A DNA stretch of 64,000 nt from an uncultured Pelagibacteraceae bacterium (lineage in GTDB: Bacteria; Pseudomonadota; Alphaproteobacteria; Pelagibacterales; Pelagibacteraceae), in NCBI GenBank assembly GCA_902627805.1, contig CACOKN010000002.1, positions 1 through 64,000 of the forward strand. Reading direction: 5' to 3'. The notes under the pieces were generated by a model. It was not told where the DNA came from, did not search any database, and was given only the letters and a program-made list of their open reading frames with translations. Each line of letters opens with the position of its first letter. The stretch's first letter is position 1. Shown here one piece after another: positions 18,235 through 26,908 of the stretch. Position numbers and translations under genes: made by a program.

Positions 18235-19013
18235 TACACAAAACTGCTATTGTTGATGCAAAATCCAAAATATCATCTAATGTAAAAATAGGTGCATATT
18301 CAGTAATTGGACCAAATGTTGAGGTGGGAGAAAATACTATAATTCAATCTCATGTAAATATTGTAGGAAACACGAAGATCGGAAAGAAGAATAAGATATA
18401 TCCGTTTGCTTCTATAGGAAATGATCCCCAAGATTTAAAATTTAATGGTGAGGATACTAAATTAGAAATTGGAGATAACAATAAGATTAGAGAATATGTA
18501 ACAATAAATCCAGGCACTAAAGGTGGGGGTGGTATTACTAAAATTGGTAATGGATGTCTATTTATGGTCTCTTCACATATTGCACATGATTGTTTAGTTG
18601 AGGACGATGTGATACTTGCAAATAATGTTCCTCTTGGCGGACATGCACATATTGAGCAAAATGTAATAATCGGTGGAAATTCAGCTGTGCAACAATTTAC
18701 TAGAGTAGGCAAGTTTGCAATGATAGGTGGAATGTGTGGTGTTGTAAGAGATATCATTCCTTATGCTATGGTACATGGTAACAGAAGTGTCCTTCAAGGT
18801 TTGAATTTAATTGGTTTAAGAAGAAAAAATGTACCTAATAAAGAAATCTTAGTTTTAAGTGAAGCATATAAAGAAATTTTTAAAAATGAAAATTTAACGG
18901 AAAATTTGAAAAATTTAAGCACTGAGTTCAAAAAAAATAGTCTTGTAAAAGATGTTGTTGAATTTTTAGAAAAAGATAAAAAAAGACCAATATGTACACC
19001 TTTTTCAAAATAA
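18231..19013 (+). CDS. lpxA: UDP-N-acetylglucosamine acyltransferase LpxA
   Basis: It performs the first step of lipid A synthesis, acylating UDP-GlcNAc from hydroxyacyl-ACP. Hexapeptide repeats form a beta-helix over about residues 1-190, with the catalytic His in SSHIAHDCLV (His119). Other conserved segments are NDPQDLKFNGEDT (64-76), GGHAHIEQNV and GLNLIGLRRKN. A helical C-terminal part completes the 260 residues, matching the E. coli enzyme (262). It is coupled to lpxD by a four-base overlap; lpxI begins one base after the stop. Confidence 0.96.
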   Translation: MIHKTAIVDAKSKISSNVKIGAYSVIGPNVEVGENTIIQSHVNIVGNTKIGKKNKIYPFASIGNDPQDLKFNGEDTKLEIGDNNKIREYVTINPGTKGGGGITKIGNGCLFMVSSHIAHDCLVEDDVILANNVPLGGHAHIEQNVIIGGNSAVQQFTRVGKFAMIGGMCGVVRDIIPYAMVHGNRSVLQGLNLIGLRRKNVPNKEILVLSEAYKEIFKNENLTENLKNLSTEFKKNSLVKDVVEFLEKDKKRPICTPFSK

Positions 19014-19014
19014 A

Positions 19015-19800
19015 ATGATAGGTTTATTTTTAGGTGATACAGATTTTTCAAAAATTGTTCTCAAAAAGATAAAAAAACTAAAAAAGAAGTATTTTATAAT
19101 TGATTTTTCTAAAAACAATGTATTTTCAAAAGAAAAAAACTCTTATCGAATAAGCATTGGAAAATTTGGCAAAATTATAGATTTAATTAAAAAGCAAAAA
19201 TCGAATAAAGTTCTTTTTGCAGGAAAAATCGCTAAACCAAAATTTTCTTCATTGAGATTAGATTTAAAAGGGATTTATTATATGCCAAGTATAATTAAGG
19301 CTGCCAAAATAGGTGATGCAGCTATAATAAAAGCTATCATTAAAATTCTTAAAAATGAAAAAATTGAAGTTATAAGTTCAATTCATTTTAATCCTGAGTT
19401 AACTGGTAAAAAAGGCATATATACAAAGATAAAACCTTCTCGAACAGATATTAGATCAATCAATCGAGGTATAAAATATTTAGCTAAAACCAATAGTTAC
19501 GATCATATTCAAGCACTAATAGTAAAAGACAATAATATAATAATGAAAGAAGACATTAGAGGTACCAAAAAAATGATATCTAAATTAAAGAATAACTCAG
19601 ATGGTATTTTAATTAAATTTCCCAAAAAAAAACAAGATTTGAGAATAGACTTACCAACAATAGGGATCCAAACTATAAAAGATTGTAAAAAATATGGATT
19701 AAAAGGAGTAGTCCTTAAATCTAAAAAAAATATCTTCTTAGATAAATCTAAAAGTATTAAATTTGCAAATAAAAGTAAAATTTTTATTTTGATAAAATGA
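19015..19800 (+). CDS. lpxI: UDP-2,3-diacylglucosamine pyrophosphatase LpxI
   Basis: It hydrolyses UDP-2,3-diacylglucosamine to lipid X in the cytoplasm and replaces LpxH in alphaproteobacteria. It belongs to the DUF1009/LpxI family: the N-terminal domain begins IGLFLGDTDFSKIVLK, and the C-terminal catalytic domain contains the family segments GDAAIIKAI, SYDHIQALIVKDNNI and KFPKKKQDLRIDLPTIGI. The 261 residues are slightly shorter than the 270-290 of characterised members. Its place between lpxA and lpxB, with a four-base overlap into lpxB, supports the call. Confidence 0.92.
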   Translation: MIGLFLGDTDFSKIVLKKIKKLKKKYFIIDFSKNNVFSKEKNSYRISIGKFGKIIDLIKKQKSNKVLFAGKIAKPKFSSLRLDLKGIYYMPSIIKAAKIGDAAIIKAIIKILKNEKIEVISSIHFNPELTGKKGIYTKIKPSRTDIRSINRGIKYLAKTNSYDHIQALIVKDNNIIMKEDIRGTKKMISKLKNNSDGILIKFPKKKQDLRIDLPTIGIQTIKDCKKYGLKGVVLKSKKNIFLDKSKSIKFANKSKIFILIK

Positions 19801-20933
19801 AAAAAATATTTGTACTTACAGGAGAACCTTCTGGAGATAAATTGGCATCAACGGCAATTTCAAAACTTCAGAAAAATTTTACCGATATTGAATATCTATC
19901 TGTGGGTGGATCAAATTTAAAAAAAATTGGTATAAAATCAATATTTGATTTAAAGGAAATTACTTATTTGGGTTTTACAAGTGTCATATTAAATATTTTT
20001 AAAATTAAAGCAAAGATAGATCACACAGTTCAGGAAATATTAAAATTTAATCCAGATATTTTATTTAGTGTAGATAGTCCAGATTTTACTTTAAGAGTTG
20101 CCGAAAAGGTAAAAAAGATTAATCCTCAAATTAAGACAATTCATTATGTAGCCCCGCAAGTTTGGATATGGCGAAAAGGTAGGGTAAAAAAAATTAAAAA
20201 ATTTATTGATCATATTCTTTTATTATTTGATTTTGAAAAAAAATTTTTTGATGAAGAAAATATAAATAATACTTTTGTAGGTCATCCGTTAATAGAAAAT
20301 AACAAAAATAATAAAACAGATATCAATAATTTTATTTCTAATGATAAAAAAATAATCTCTATTTTTTCAGGTAGCCGAAAGTCTGAAACAAGTGTTTTAT
20401 TACCAATATTGATTGAGTTTATAAATATGATGAACAAAAAAAATTTAAATCATAATTATATTTTTCATGCAACTGAAGAAAATAAAAAAGATATTATTGA
20501 TTATGTTAAAGATAAAAATTTGAATAATGTTGAAGTAATTTCAGATGAAAATATAAAAAAAGAAATATTATCAAATTCTATTTTTGCTGTCTGTAAATCA
20601 GGGACGGTATCCCTTCAAGTTTGTAACGCCAACATTCCCTCGATAATAATATATAAACTTAGTTTCATAAATTTTATGATCTTTAAATTTTTAGTAAATG
20701 TTAAATTCGCAAATATTATTAATATAATTAATAATAAAGAAGTTATTCCAGAATTATTACAAGGCGAATGTAATGCAAAAGAAATTTACAATTCCGTTTT
20801 ATATATGCTTAAAAATCCAGAAATAGGAAAAAAACAATTAGAGCAATGCAATCAAACTTTAAAAGGAATTAGATCAAAGTCATCATCATCTAGTGAAGTA
20901 GCCACAATTTTAAGAAATAGTCTTATTGGTTAA
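19797..20933 (+). CDS. lpxB: Lipid A disaccharide synthase LpxB
   Basis: This GT19 glycosyltransferase joins lipid X and UDP-diacylglucosamine to make the lipid A disaccharide. TGEPSGDKLA is at residues 8-17, with IHYVAPQVWIWRKGRVK near 116 and VGHPLIE near 161. SGTVSLQV, near 266, is the usual SGTATLE-like segment. The 378-residue length is normal. The gene ends convergently with gltX and the two coding regions overlap by 24 bases, so no separate terminator fits between them. Confidence 0.95.
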   Translation: MKKIFVLTGEPSGDKLASTAISKLQKNFTDIEYLSVGGSNLKKIGIKSIFDLKEITYLGFTSVILNIFKIKAKIDHTVQEILKFNPDILFSVDSPDFTLRVAEKVKKINPQIKTIHYVAPQVWIWRKGRVKKIKKFIDHILLLFDFEKKFFDEENINNTFVGHPLIENNKNNKTDINNFISNDKKIISIFSGSRKSETSVLLPILIEFINMMNKKNLNHNYIFHATEENKKDIIDYVKDKNLNNVEVISDENIKKEILSNSIFAVCKSGTVSLQVCNANIPSIIIYKLSFINFMIFKFLVNVKFANIINIINNKEVIPELLQGECNAKEIYNSVLYMLKNPEIGKKQLEQCNQTLKGIRSKSSSSSEVATILRNSLIG

Positions 20934-22310
20934 TCTTTTTTTAACCTCTTCTTTACCTAAAGATATAATAATATCATAAATGCCAGGGCCAAATTTTGAA
21001 CCTGTTAAAGCTATTCTTAAAGGCTGACCAACACCTTTAAAATTTGTATTATTTGATTTTATTAGTTCCTGAACTATCGGTTCTAAATTTTCTCTTGTAA
21101 AGGTGCTAATTCCCTCAATATTTTTATTAAATTCATAGATAATTTTTTGTGCATTAGCATCAATTAATTTAAGATCTTCTTTATTAAAATTAACTTCATC
21201 ATTAATAATATATTGGCCATTATTAAATATATCTTCTAGTGTTTTAGCTTTATTCTTAAGAAAAGTTAGAGATTTTTTAATTTTATCTTTTTTCTCCCCA
21301 AAAATCTTATTTTTAAAAATCTCACAATAATTAATTAGTTGATCAAACAATTCGTTTTCATCAATGTTTTTTATATAGTGTTCATTCATAGATAGAATTC
21401 TACTTAAATCTAATTTTGATGGTGATTTTCCAATACCTTCAAGATTAAAATATCTTACACTTTCATCTAAAGTAAAAATTTCTTTATCTTCATATGACCA
21501 ACCCAATCTTAAAAGATAATTTCTCAAAGCATCTGGCATAATACCTATTTTAGAATAGTCCTCTAGAGTTGATGCTTTATCTCTTTTTGATAATTTCTTC
21601 CCCTCAATTGTATGAATTAATGGTATATGTGCAAACATAGGTAAAGCCCAATCCATTGCTTCATAAATTTGAATTTGTTTAAACGTATTGATTTTATGAT
21701 CATCACCTCTAATAATGTGTGTCATGTTCATCTGATGATCATCAACAGCAGCAGATAAATTGTAAGTTGGTGTTCCATCATTTCTTAAAATTACAAAATC
21801 TTCGATGGTATTATTTTCAATTTCTACGTTTCCCTGAACTTTATCTTTTAATATTGATTTACCATCAATTTTACTTTTAAATCTAATAACAGGTTTTAGA
21901 TCTTTAGGAGCCTCATTCTCATTTTTGTCTCTCCATTTTCTATCATAAACGTATGGAATTTTTTTTTGCTTAGCTCTTTTTTTTTGTGCTTCAATTTCTT
22001 CAGTCGAGCAATAACATTTATAAGCGCTACCTTTTTTAAGTAGTTCATTTGCAACTTTTATATGATCATCAATTTTTTGAGATTGTATATATTCTACCCC
22101 ATCATGATTGATACCTATCCATTTAAGAGATTTTATAATTTGATTTTTGTATTCTTCTTTTGATCTTTCTTTATCTGTATCTTCTATCCTTAGATAAAAA
22201 TTACCATTTTGGTTTTTTGAATATAACCAATTAAATAAGGCTGTTCTCACCCCACCAATATGCAAAGGTCCGGTAGGTGATGGAGCAAATCTAGTTGCTA
22301 CTTTTTTCAT
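20910..22310 (-). CDS. gltX: Glutamyl-tRNA synthetase
   Basis: This class I synthetase charges tRNA-Glu. The HIGH-type motif is PTGPLHIGG at residues 12-20, and the KMSKS-type motif is KKLSKRDKAST near 237. RIEDTDKERS (42-51) and GVEYIQSQ are also family segments. It has 466 residues. A CYCS motif (CYCSTEE near 118) is present. It is the only gltX in the window. In many alphaproteobacteria gltA and comEC flank gltX; here lexA lies directly upstream, with 23 bp between. The 3' end overlaps convergent lpxB by 24 bases. Confidence 0.95.
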   Translation of the reverse strand: MKKVATRFAPSPTGPLHIGGVRTALFNWLYSKNQNGNFYLRIEDTDKERSKEEYKNQIIKSLKWIGINHDGVEYIQSQKIDDHIKVANELLKKGSAYKCYCSTEEIEAQKKRAKQKKIPYVYDRKWRDKNENEAPKDLKPVIRFKSKIDGKSILKDKVQGNVEIENNTIEDFVILRNDGTPTYNLSAAVDDHQMNMTHIIRGDDHKINTFKQIQIYEAMDWALPMFAHIPLIHTIEGKKLSKRDKASTLEDYSKIGIMPDALRNYLLRLGWSYEDKEIFTLDESVRYFNLEGIGKSPSKLDLSRILSMNEHYIKNIDENELFDQLINYCEIFKNKIFGEKKDKIKKSLTFLKNKAKTLEDIFNNGQYIINDEVNFNKEDLKLIDANAQKIIYEFNKNIEGISTFTRENLEPIVQELIKSNNTNFKGVGQPLRIALTGSKFGPGIYDIIISLGKEEVKKRLTNKTIS

Positions 22311-22333
22311 TAAAAATGGTTTAGACTATTTTT

Positions 22334-23011
22334 TTAGAAGTTTCTATATAAAGATACTAAGACACCTTGAACTTTTACTCTATCAGGGCCGAAAATTTTG
22401 GTTTCATAGTTTTTATTAGCACTTTCTAACGCTACAACTTTACCTTTTTTTCTAATTCTTTTAAGCATAGCTTCGTGTTCGTCAATTAAAGCTACCACTA
22501 TTTTTCCATTATCGGCTGTATCGGTTCTTTTGATGATGACTGTGTCACCCTCATGAATTCCAGCTTCAATCATTGAATCTCCTTGAACTTTAAGGCCAAA
22601 ATAATCTCCATTTTTTTCTAAGTTATTTGGTAATGGAATTCTAGAAACTTCATTTTGAATTGCTTCAACAGGTGTACCTGCTGCTATTTTACCCAAAACT
22701 GGCACCTCTGCATCGTCGGATAAAGGTTTATCTTCATCCAAACCTCCTTTAATGACACTTGGGGAAAAATTATTGTAAATATCATTTGCAGAAGCAGTCT
22801 CTGGTAATTTTATAACCTCCAAAGCTCTAGCTTTATGAGCAAGCCTTTTAATGAAACCTCTTTCCTCTAAGGCGCTAATTAATCTGTGGATCCCAGATTT
22901 TGATTTAAGATTTAGAGACTCCTTCATTTCTTCGTAAGAAGGGGATACACCAGAGCTCCTCAACTTCTTATTGATAAATAAAAGCAGATTTTTTTGTTTT
23001 TTTGTGAGCAT
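22334..23011 (-). CDS. lexA: LexA repressor
   Basis: LexA is the SOS-response repressor, which cleaves itself when RecA is activated by DNA damage. The N-terminal winged HTH (residues 1-65) contains GVSPSYEEMKESLNLKSKSG. The autocleavage site is Ala111-Gly112 in KIAAGTPVE, and the catalytic dyad is Ser146 (GDSM) and Lys184 (AMLKR). All are intact, so self-cleavage should work. At 225 residues it is longer than E. coli LexA (202), as in other alphaproteobacteria, because of a longer linker. A perfect SOS box lies 25-39 bases upstream, implying autoregulation. Confidence 0.96.
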   Translation of the reverse strand: MLTKKQKNLLLFINKKLRSSGVSPSYEEMKESLNLKSKSGIHRLISALEERGFIKRLAHKARALEVIKLPETASANDIYNNFSPSVIKGGLDEDKPLSDDAEVPVLGKIAAGTPVEAIQNEVSRIPLPNNLEKNGDYFGLKVQGDSMIEAGIHEGDTVIIKRTDTADNGKIVVALIDEHEAMLKRIRKKGKVVALESANKNYETKIFGPDRVKVQGVLVSLYRNF

Positions 23012-23035
23012 AAGAACAAATATCGTACAAACAAT

Positions 23036-23050
23036 GTTCTATAAAAGTTC
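23036..23050 (-). promoter_or_regulatory. LexA operator (alphaproteobacterial SOS box)
   Basis: On the plus strand the sequence is GTTC (23036-23039), seven bases, GTTC (23047-23050), a perfect match to the alphaproteobacterial LexA site GTTC-N7-GTTC. It lies 25-39 bases before the lexA start on the minus strand, where it would overlap the -35 region of the promoter; TACGAT at 23027-23022 is a possible -10. Binding there would repress lexA itself. Confidence 0.85.
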
Positions 23051-23069
23051 TTTAAAATTAACAATAGTT

Positions 23070-23097
23070 AAAAAGTCATGAAAATAATGACTTTTTT
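23070..23097 (-). terminator. Intrinsic terminator after trpC, usable on both strands
   Basis: AAAAAGTCAT (23070-23079) and ATGACTTTTT (23087-23096) form a 10-bp stem with a seven-base loop. It lies three bases beyond the trpC stop codon (complement of 23100-23102). A U-run is available in either direction. It should end the ppiD-trpEGDC transcript and insulate the lexA promoter. Confidence 0.75.
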
Positions 23098-23099
23098 GA

Positions 23100-23891
23100 C
23101 TATAAAACGGAAAAAATCGAATTATCGTTTAAATTTTTTAAAAGTGATTCACCAATTAAAAAGGTTTTGATGGATGTTTTATTTGATAGTTGCAATAGTT
23201 CTTCTTTAGTTTTAATTCCACTTTCAGAAATCAATGGGCCAGGGTGATTAACCAAAACATCGTGGATATCATAAGTTGTATTAATATCAGTTTTTAGAGT
23301 TTTTAAATTTCTGTTGTTAATACCTAATAAAGCATCTTTAAATCTAAGTGCTTGTTTAGCTTCATTAACAGTATGGACCTCTACAATAACTGACATATTT
23401 AATTTTAAAGCTTCTTCATATAAATCATCTGCCAATTTATCTGAAACTCCAGCTAAAATAATTAAGATAGCATCGGCACCATAACTTTTAGCTAAAGGAA
23501 TTTGAAATTTATCTATAAAAAAATCTTTACAAAGAATCGGTAAATTAACATCTCGTTTTATTTTATTAATATGTAGCAAGTTTCCTAAAAAAAAATCCTC
23601 TTCAGTTAAAACAGATAAACAGGTTGCTTTATTTGATTTATATATATTAGCTATGTTTACAGGGTCATAGTCTTTAATAATTATTCCTGCAGAGGGACTT
23701 GCTTTTTTTATTTCAGCAATAATTGAGAATTTTTTATTTTCAACATTTTTTTTAATCGTATCTTTAAAATTAACGTATGTACTATTTTTTTTTATTAATT
23801 CTTCGAGTGTCTCAAGACTTATACTTTTTTTAAGCTCTAAAATTTTTTCACTTTTAATATTTATTATTTTTTCAAGAACATTTTCAGCCAT
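23100..23891 (-). CDS. trpC: Indole-3-glycerol phosphate synthase
   Basis: This TIM-barrel enzyme closes the indole ring in tryptophan synthesis. It shows the family motifs IAEIKKASPSAG (residues 58-69), LSVLTEEDFFLGN (94-106), LCKDFFIDKFQI (121-132), EVHTVNEA and GINNRNLKT near 189. SESGIKT near 222 and LIGESLLK near 243 bind the phosphate. The 263 residues are a stand-alone TrpC, not fused to TrpF. Its ATG overlaps the end of trpD by eight bases. It is the last gene of ppiD-trpE-trpG-trpD-trpC; moaC and moeA, usual next neighbours, are absent. Confidence 0.95.
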   Translation of the reverse strand: MAENVLEKIINIKSEKILELKKSISLETLEELIKKNSTYVNFKDTIKKNVENKKFSIIAEIKKASPSAGIIIKDYDPVNIANIYKSNKATCLSVLTEEDFFLGNLLHINKIKRDVNLPILCKDFFIDKFQIPLAKSYGADAILIILAGVSDKLADDLYEEALKLNMSVIVEVHTVNEAKQALRFKDALLGINNRNLKTLKTDINTTYDIHDVLVNHPGPLISESGIKTKEELLQLSNKTSIKTFLIGESLLKNLNDNSIFSVL

Positions 23892-24876
23892 TTTGAATTT
23901 TCTCTAGTTGTTTAAATGCTTGACCTGATAAAATGTGTTTTCTAGCATCATCATAAGCTTTATCGAAATTCTGATGAGTTTCATTAACAACTAATCCTGC
24001 TGCAGTATTTAAACAAACTGCTTTAGAAAAATCATTATCCTTACCTTTAAAAATATTAATCATTTTATCTGCATTAAAAGCTGCATCATTACCAATGAGA
24101 TTTTCAAACTTATCTGCATTGATATTTAACTTGTTTGGATCAATAATAATCTCAGAGATGACACCATTTTTTAATTGAATTACATTGGTTTTAGCATAAG
24201 GTGAAATTTCATCTAATCCATCTTCACTATTTACTATCCAAGCAAATCTAATATCTAAATTTTTAAAAGCATGAGCAAATATTTTTAATAGTTTTTTATC
24301 AAAAACACCAACAACTTGTCTTTTTACTAGAGCAGGGCTACTCAAAGGTCCGATCATATTGAATATAGTTCTTTTTCCAATTTTTTTCCTTGTAGGTCCA
24401 ACAAATCTCATTGCACTATGATAGTTGGGTGCAAACATGAATCCAAAATTATTATTATCAATTTGATTTTCAATATCTTTTGGCTCTAAATTTATTTTTA
24501 TATTTAAAGCTTCTAAAACATCACCAGATCCACATTTTGAGGATACAGCTTTATTTCCATGTTTAGCTACTTTAACACCCATACTTGAAAGTAATAATGC
24601 TGAAGCTGTTGATATATTAAGTGTATTCATACCATCTCCACCGGTTCCGCAAGTATCAACACAGTTTTCCACATTAACTCTTTTAGACTTGTTTCTAAGA
24701 ACAAAAACTCCACCAGCTATCTCATCAGAAGATTCACCTTTAGCTGATAAAAGTGTCAAAAAATCAAATATTTCTTGATCTTCTGCTTTACCTTCCATCA
24801 ATAATTCAAAAGCAGCTTTACTTTCATCAAAAGTTAAATTTTCTTTTTTTTTAATTTTTTCGATGAATTGTTTCAT
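23884..24876 (-). CDS. trpD: Anthranilate phosphoribosyltransferase
   Basis: It transfers phosphoribose from PRPP to anthranilate, the second step of tryptophan synthesis. CGTGGDG (residues 76-82) followed by NISTA is the PRPP-binding glycine-rich loop, and KHGNKAVSSKCGSGDVLE (about 104-121) is the family signature. GPTRKKIGKRTIFNMIGPL near 166 completes the pattern. The 330 residues are standard. It overlaps trpG by one base and trpC by eight. Confidence 0.95.
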   Translation of the reverse strand: MKQFIEKIKKKENLTFDESKAAFELLMEGKAEDQEIFDFLTLLSAKGESSDEIAGGVFVLRNKSKRVNVENCVDTCGTGGDGMNTLNISTASALLLSSMGVKVAKHGNKAVSSKCGSGDVLEALNIKINLEPKDIENQIDNNNFGFMFAPNYHSAMRFVGPTRKKIGKRTIFNMIGPLSSPALVKRQVVGVFDKKLLKIFAHAFKNLDIRFAWIVNSEDGLDEISPYAKTNVIQLKNGVISEIIIDPNKLNINADKFENLIGNDAAFNADKMINIFKGKDNDFSKAVCLNTAAGLVVNETHQNFDKAYDDARKHILSGQAFKQLEKIQNG

Positions 24877-25451
24877 TAATCCTTAATTCTTATAAAATTT
24901 TTTAAGATTTTAATCCCTAATTTAGTTTTAATACTTTCAGGGTGAAATTGCACTCCATGAATATGGTATTTCCTATGTTGTACTCCCATTATAAGTCCAT
25001 CTTGAGTCTGAGCAGTAATTTCAAGATCCTCAGATAATGATTTTTTATCAATAATTAAGCTGTGATATCGAGTGGCTTCAAACGTTTTAGGGAGATTTTT
25101 TAAAATACCCACTTTTTTTGAAAAAATCTTACTGGTTTTTCCATGCATTAGCTTTTTAGCTTGAACAATTTTTGAGCCAAATACTTGACCTATAATTTGA
25201 TGGCCCAAACAAACTCCGAGTATTGGTATTTTTTTGTATAAAGATTTAACGATTTTAAGACAATTACCTGATTGATTAGGATTGCCAGGCCCAGGTGAAA
25301 TTACGATCTTATGATATCTTTTTTTTAAAATTTCATTAGATGTAATTTGATCATTTCTAATTACTTCAACATTCACTTTTAATGAAGATAAATAATGATA
25401 GAGATTAAAAGTAAAACTATCGTAATTATCAATTAAAATTATCTTTTTCAT
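24876..25451 (-). CDS. trpG: Anthranilate synthase glutamine amidotransferase subunit
   Basis: It supplies ammonia from glutamine to TrpE. It is a class I amidotransferase with the nucleophile Cys81 in GVCLGHQ and the His-Glu pair in VQFHPES near 167. The oxyanion segment SPGPGNPNQSG is at 52-62. It has 191 residues and is not fused to TrpD or TrpE. It overlaps trpE and trpD by four bases and one base. A dual role as PabA for folate synthesis is possible, because no separate pabA is visible here. Confidence 0.95.
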   Translation of the reverse strand: MKKIILIDNYDSFTFNLYHYLSSLKVNVEVIRNDQITSNEILKKRYHKIVISPGPGNPNQSGNCLKIVKSLYKKIPILGVCLGHQIIGQVFGSKIVQAKKLMHGKTSKIFSKKVGILKNLPKTFEATRYHSLIIDKKSLSEDLEITAQTQDGLIMGVQHRKYHIHGVQFHPESIKTKLGIKILKNFIRIKD

Positions 25452-26908
25452 TTCAACGCATTAATTAAAGCTTTTGCTTTATTTACAGTCTCTTCATATT
25501 CTTTTAATGGTTTGCTATCTGCAACAATCCCTGCTCCAGCTTGGACATAAAATCTATTATTTTTTGCAACAGCTGTTCTCAAAGCAATACATGTATCAAA
25601 TTCTCCATTAGCTGCGAAATACCCAATGCCACCGGCATAAACTTTTCTTTTTGTGGTCTCTAGTTCATCAATAATTTCCATAGCTCTTATTTTGGGAGCT
25701 CCAGAAACAGTTCCAGCTGGAAAACCTGCTAAAAGAGACTTAAATTTAGAAAATCTTTGATCATGTTTACCTATTACGTTCGAAACTATATGCATTACAT
25801 GTGAATATCTTTCAATTATAAAACTTTCAGTTACTTTGATGGAATTAGTTTTAGATACCTTTCCAGCATCATTTCTTCCAAGATCTAATAACATTAGATG
25901 TTCAGAAAGCTCTTTTTTATCTCTAAGTAAATCTTTCTCATAAAAACGATCTTCTTTAATTGTTTTTCCTCGAGGCCTTGTTCCAGCAATAGGTCTTACA
26001 GTTATTTCGCCATCTCTTAACCTTACTAATATTTCAGGGCTTGCACCTATTATTTGAAAATCAGAAAAATTAAAAAAAAACATAAATGGAGATGGATTAG
26101 TTATTCTCAATTTTTTATAAATATCGATAGGTTTTTTTGTCAACTTAGTTTCAAAACGCTGACTTAGAACGACTTGAAATATATCTCCTAATTTAATGTA
26201 TTTTTTTGCCTTATTAACTATAGATAAAAATTTATTTTTAGAGGTATTTGAATTAATTATAATCTTTTTTGATTTACGATTTATTTCATTATCTATTTTT
26301 TGAACAGATGATTGCAAAGAAAGTTTGAAAAGTTCAGATTGGATATCTTTATATTTATTTTTATAATTCGTTATTTTTTCATCTTTAAAAATATTGTTGA
26401 TAAAGAATATTTCCTTTTTCAAATTGTCATGAATAATAAGTGTTCTTGGACGTAATAATCTAACATCAGGTAATTTTAAGTCATTGTTACAACTATTTGG
26501 GATTTTTTCGATATATCTAATTGCATCGTATGAAAAATATCCTGAAATCAAAGAACAAATTTTCGGTAATTTTTTTGGAGTTTTAAATTTAAAATCTTCA
26601 ATTATCTTCTCAATCAAATATTTAGGTTTATCTTTTAATTTTATTTTTTTATTTTTTTTAATTAAATAAGAATTATTATTATTAAATTCCCAAATTTTAT
26701 CAGGATTTTTCCCAAATATAGTATATCTGCCTTTAATCTTACCTTTTTCAACTGACTCAAATATAAAGCTATTTTTTTCAGTCAAAAAGTTATCAATTAA
26801 ATTAATTATTTCTTTATCAGTTCTTACTTTTTTTGAGATATAGATTATTTGATTTTCGTTGTTTCTGTGTCGAAACTTGAATTCTTTGAAGCTTCGATTA
26901 ATTTTCAT
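25448..26908 (-). CDS. trpE: Anthranilate synthase component I
   Basis: It makes anthranilate from chorismate using ammonia from TrpG. The chorismate-binding domain in the second half contains GDIFQVVLSQRF, FFFNFSDFQIIGASPE, RPIAGTRPRGKT and LGRNDAGKV. SAPKIRAMEIIDELE and the C-terminal VQAGAGIVADS close the domain. It has 486 residues. The N-terminal regulatory region that binds tryptophan is present but divergent. Its ATG overlaps the end of the ppiD-like gene by four bases, so there is no room for a trp leader peptide or attenuator directly before it. Confidence 0.94.
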   Translation of the reverse strand: MKINRSFKEFKFRHRNNENQIIYISKKVRTDKEIINLIDNFLTEKNSFIFESVEKGKIKGRYTIFGKNPDKIWEFNNNNSYLIKKNKKIKLKDKPKYLIEKIIEDFKFKTPKKLPKICSLISGYFSYDAIRYIEKIPNSCNNDLKLPDVRLLRPRTLIIHDNLKKEIFFINNIFKDEKITNYKNKYKDIQSELFKLSLQSSVQKIDNEINRKSKKIIINSNTSKNKFLSIVNKAKKYIKLGDIFQVVLSQRFETKLTKKPIDIYKKLRITNPSPFMFFFNFSDFQIIGASPEILVRLRDGEITVRPIAGTRPRGKTIKEDRFYEKDLLRDKKELSEHLMLLDLGRNDAGKVSKTNSIKVTESFIIERYSHVMHIVSNVIGKHDQRFSKFKSLLAGFPAGTVSGAPKIRAMEIIDELETTKRKVYAGGIGYFAANGEFDTCIALRTAVAKNNRFYVQAGAGIVADSKPLKEYEETVNKAKALINALK

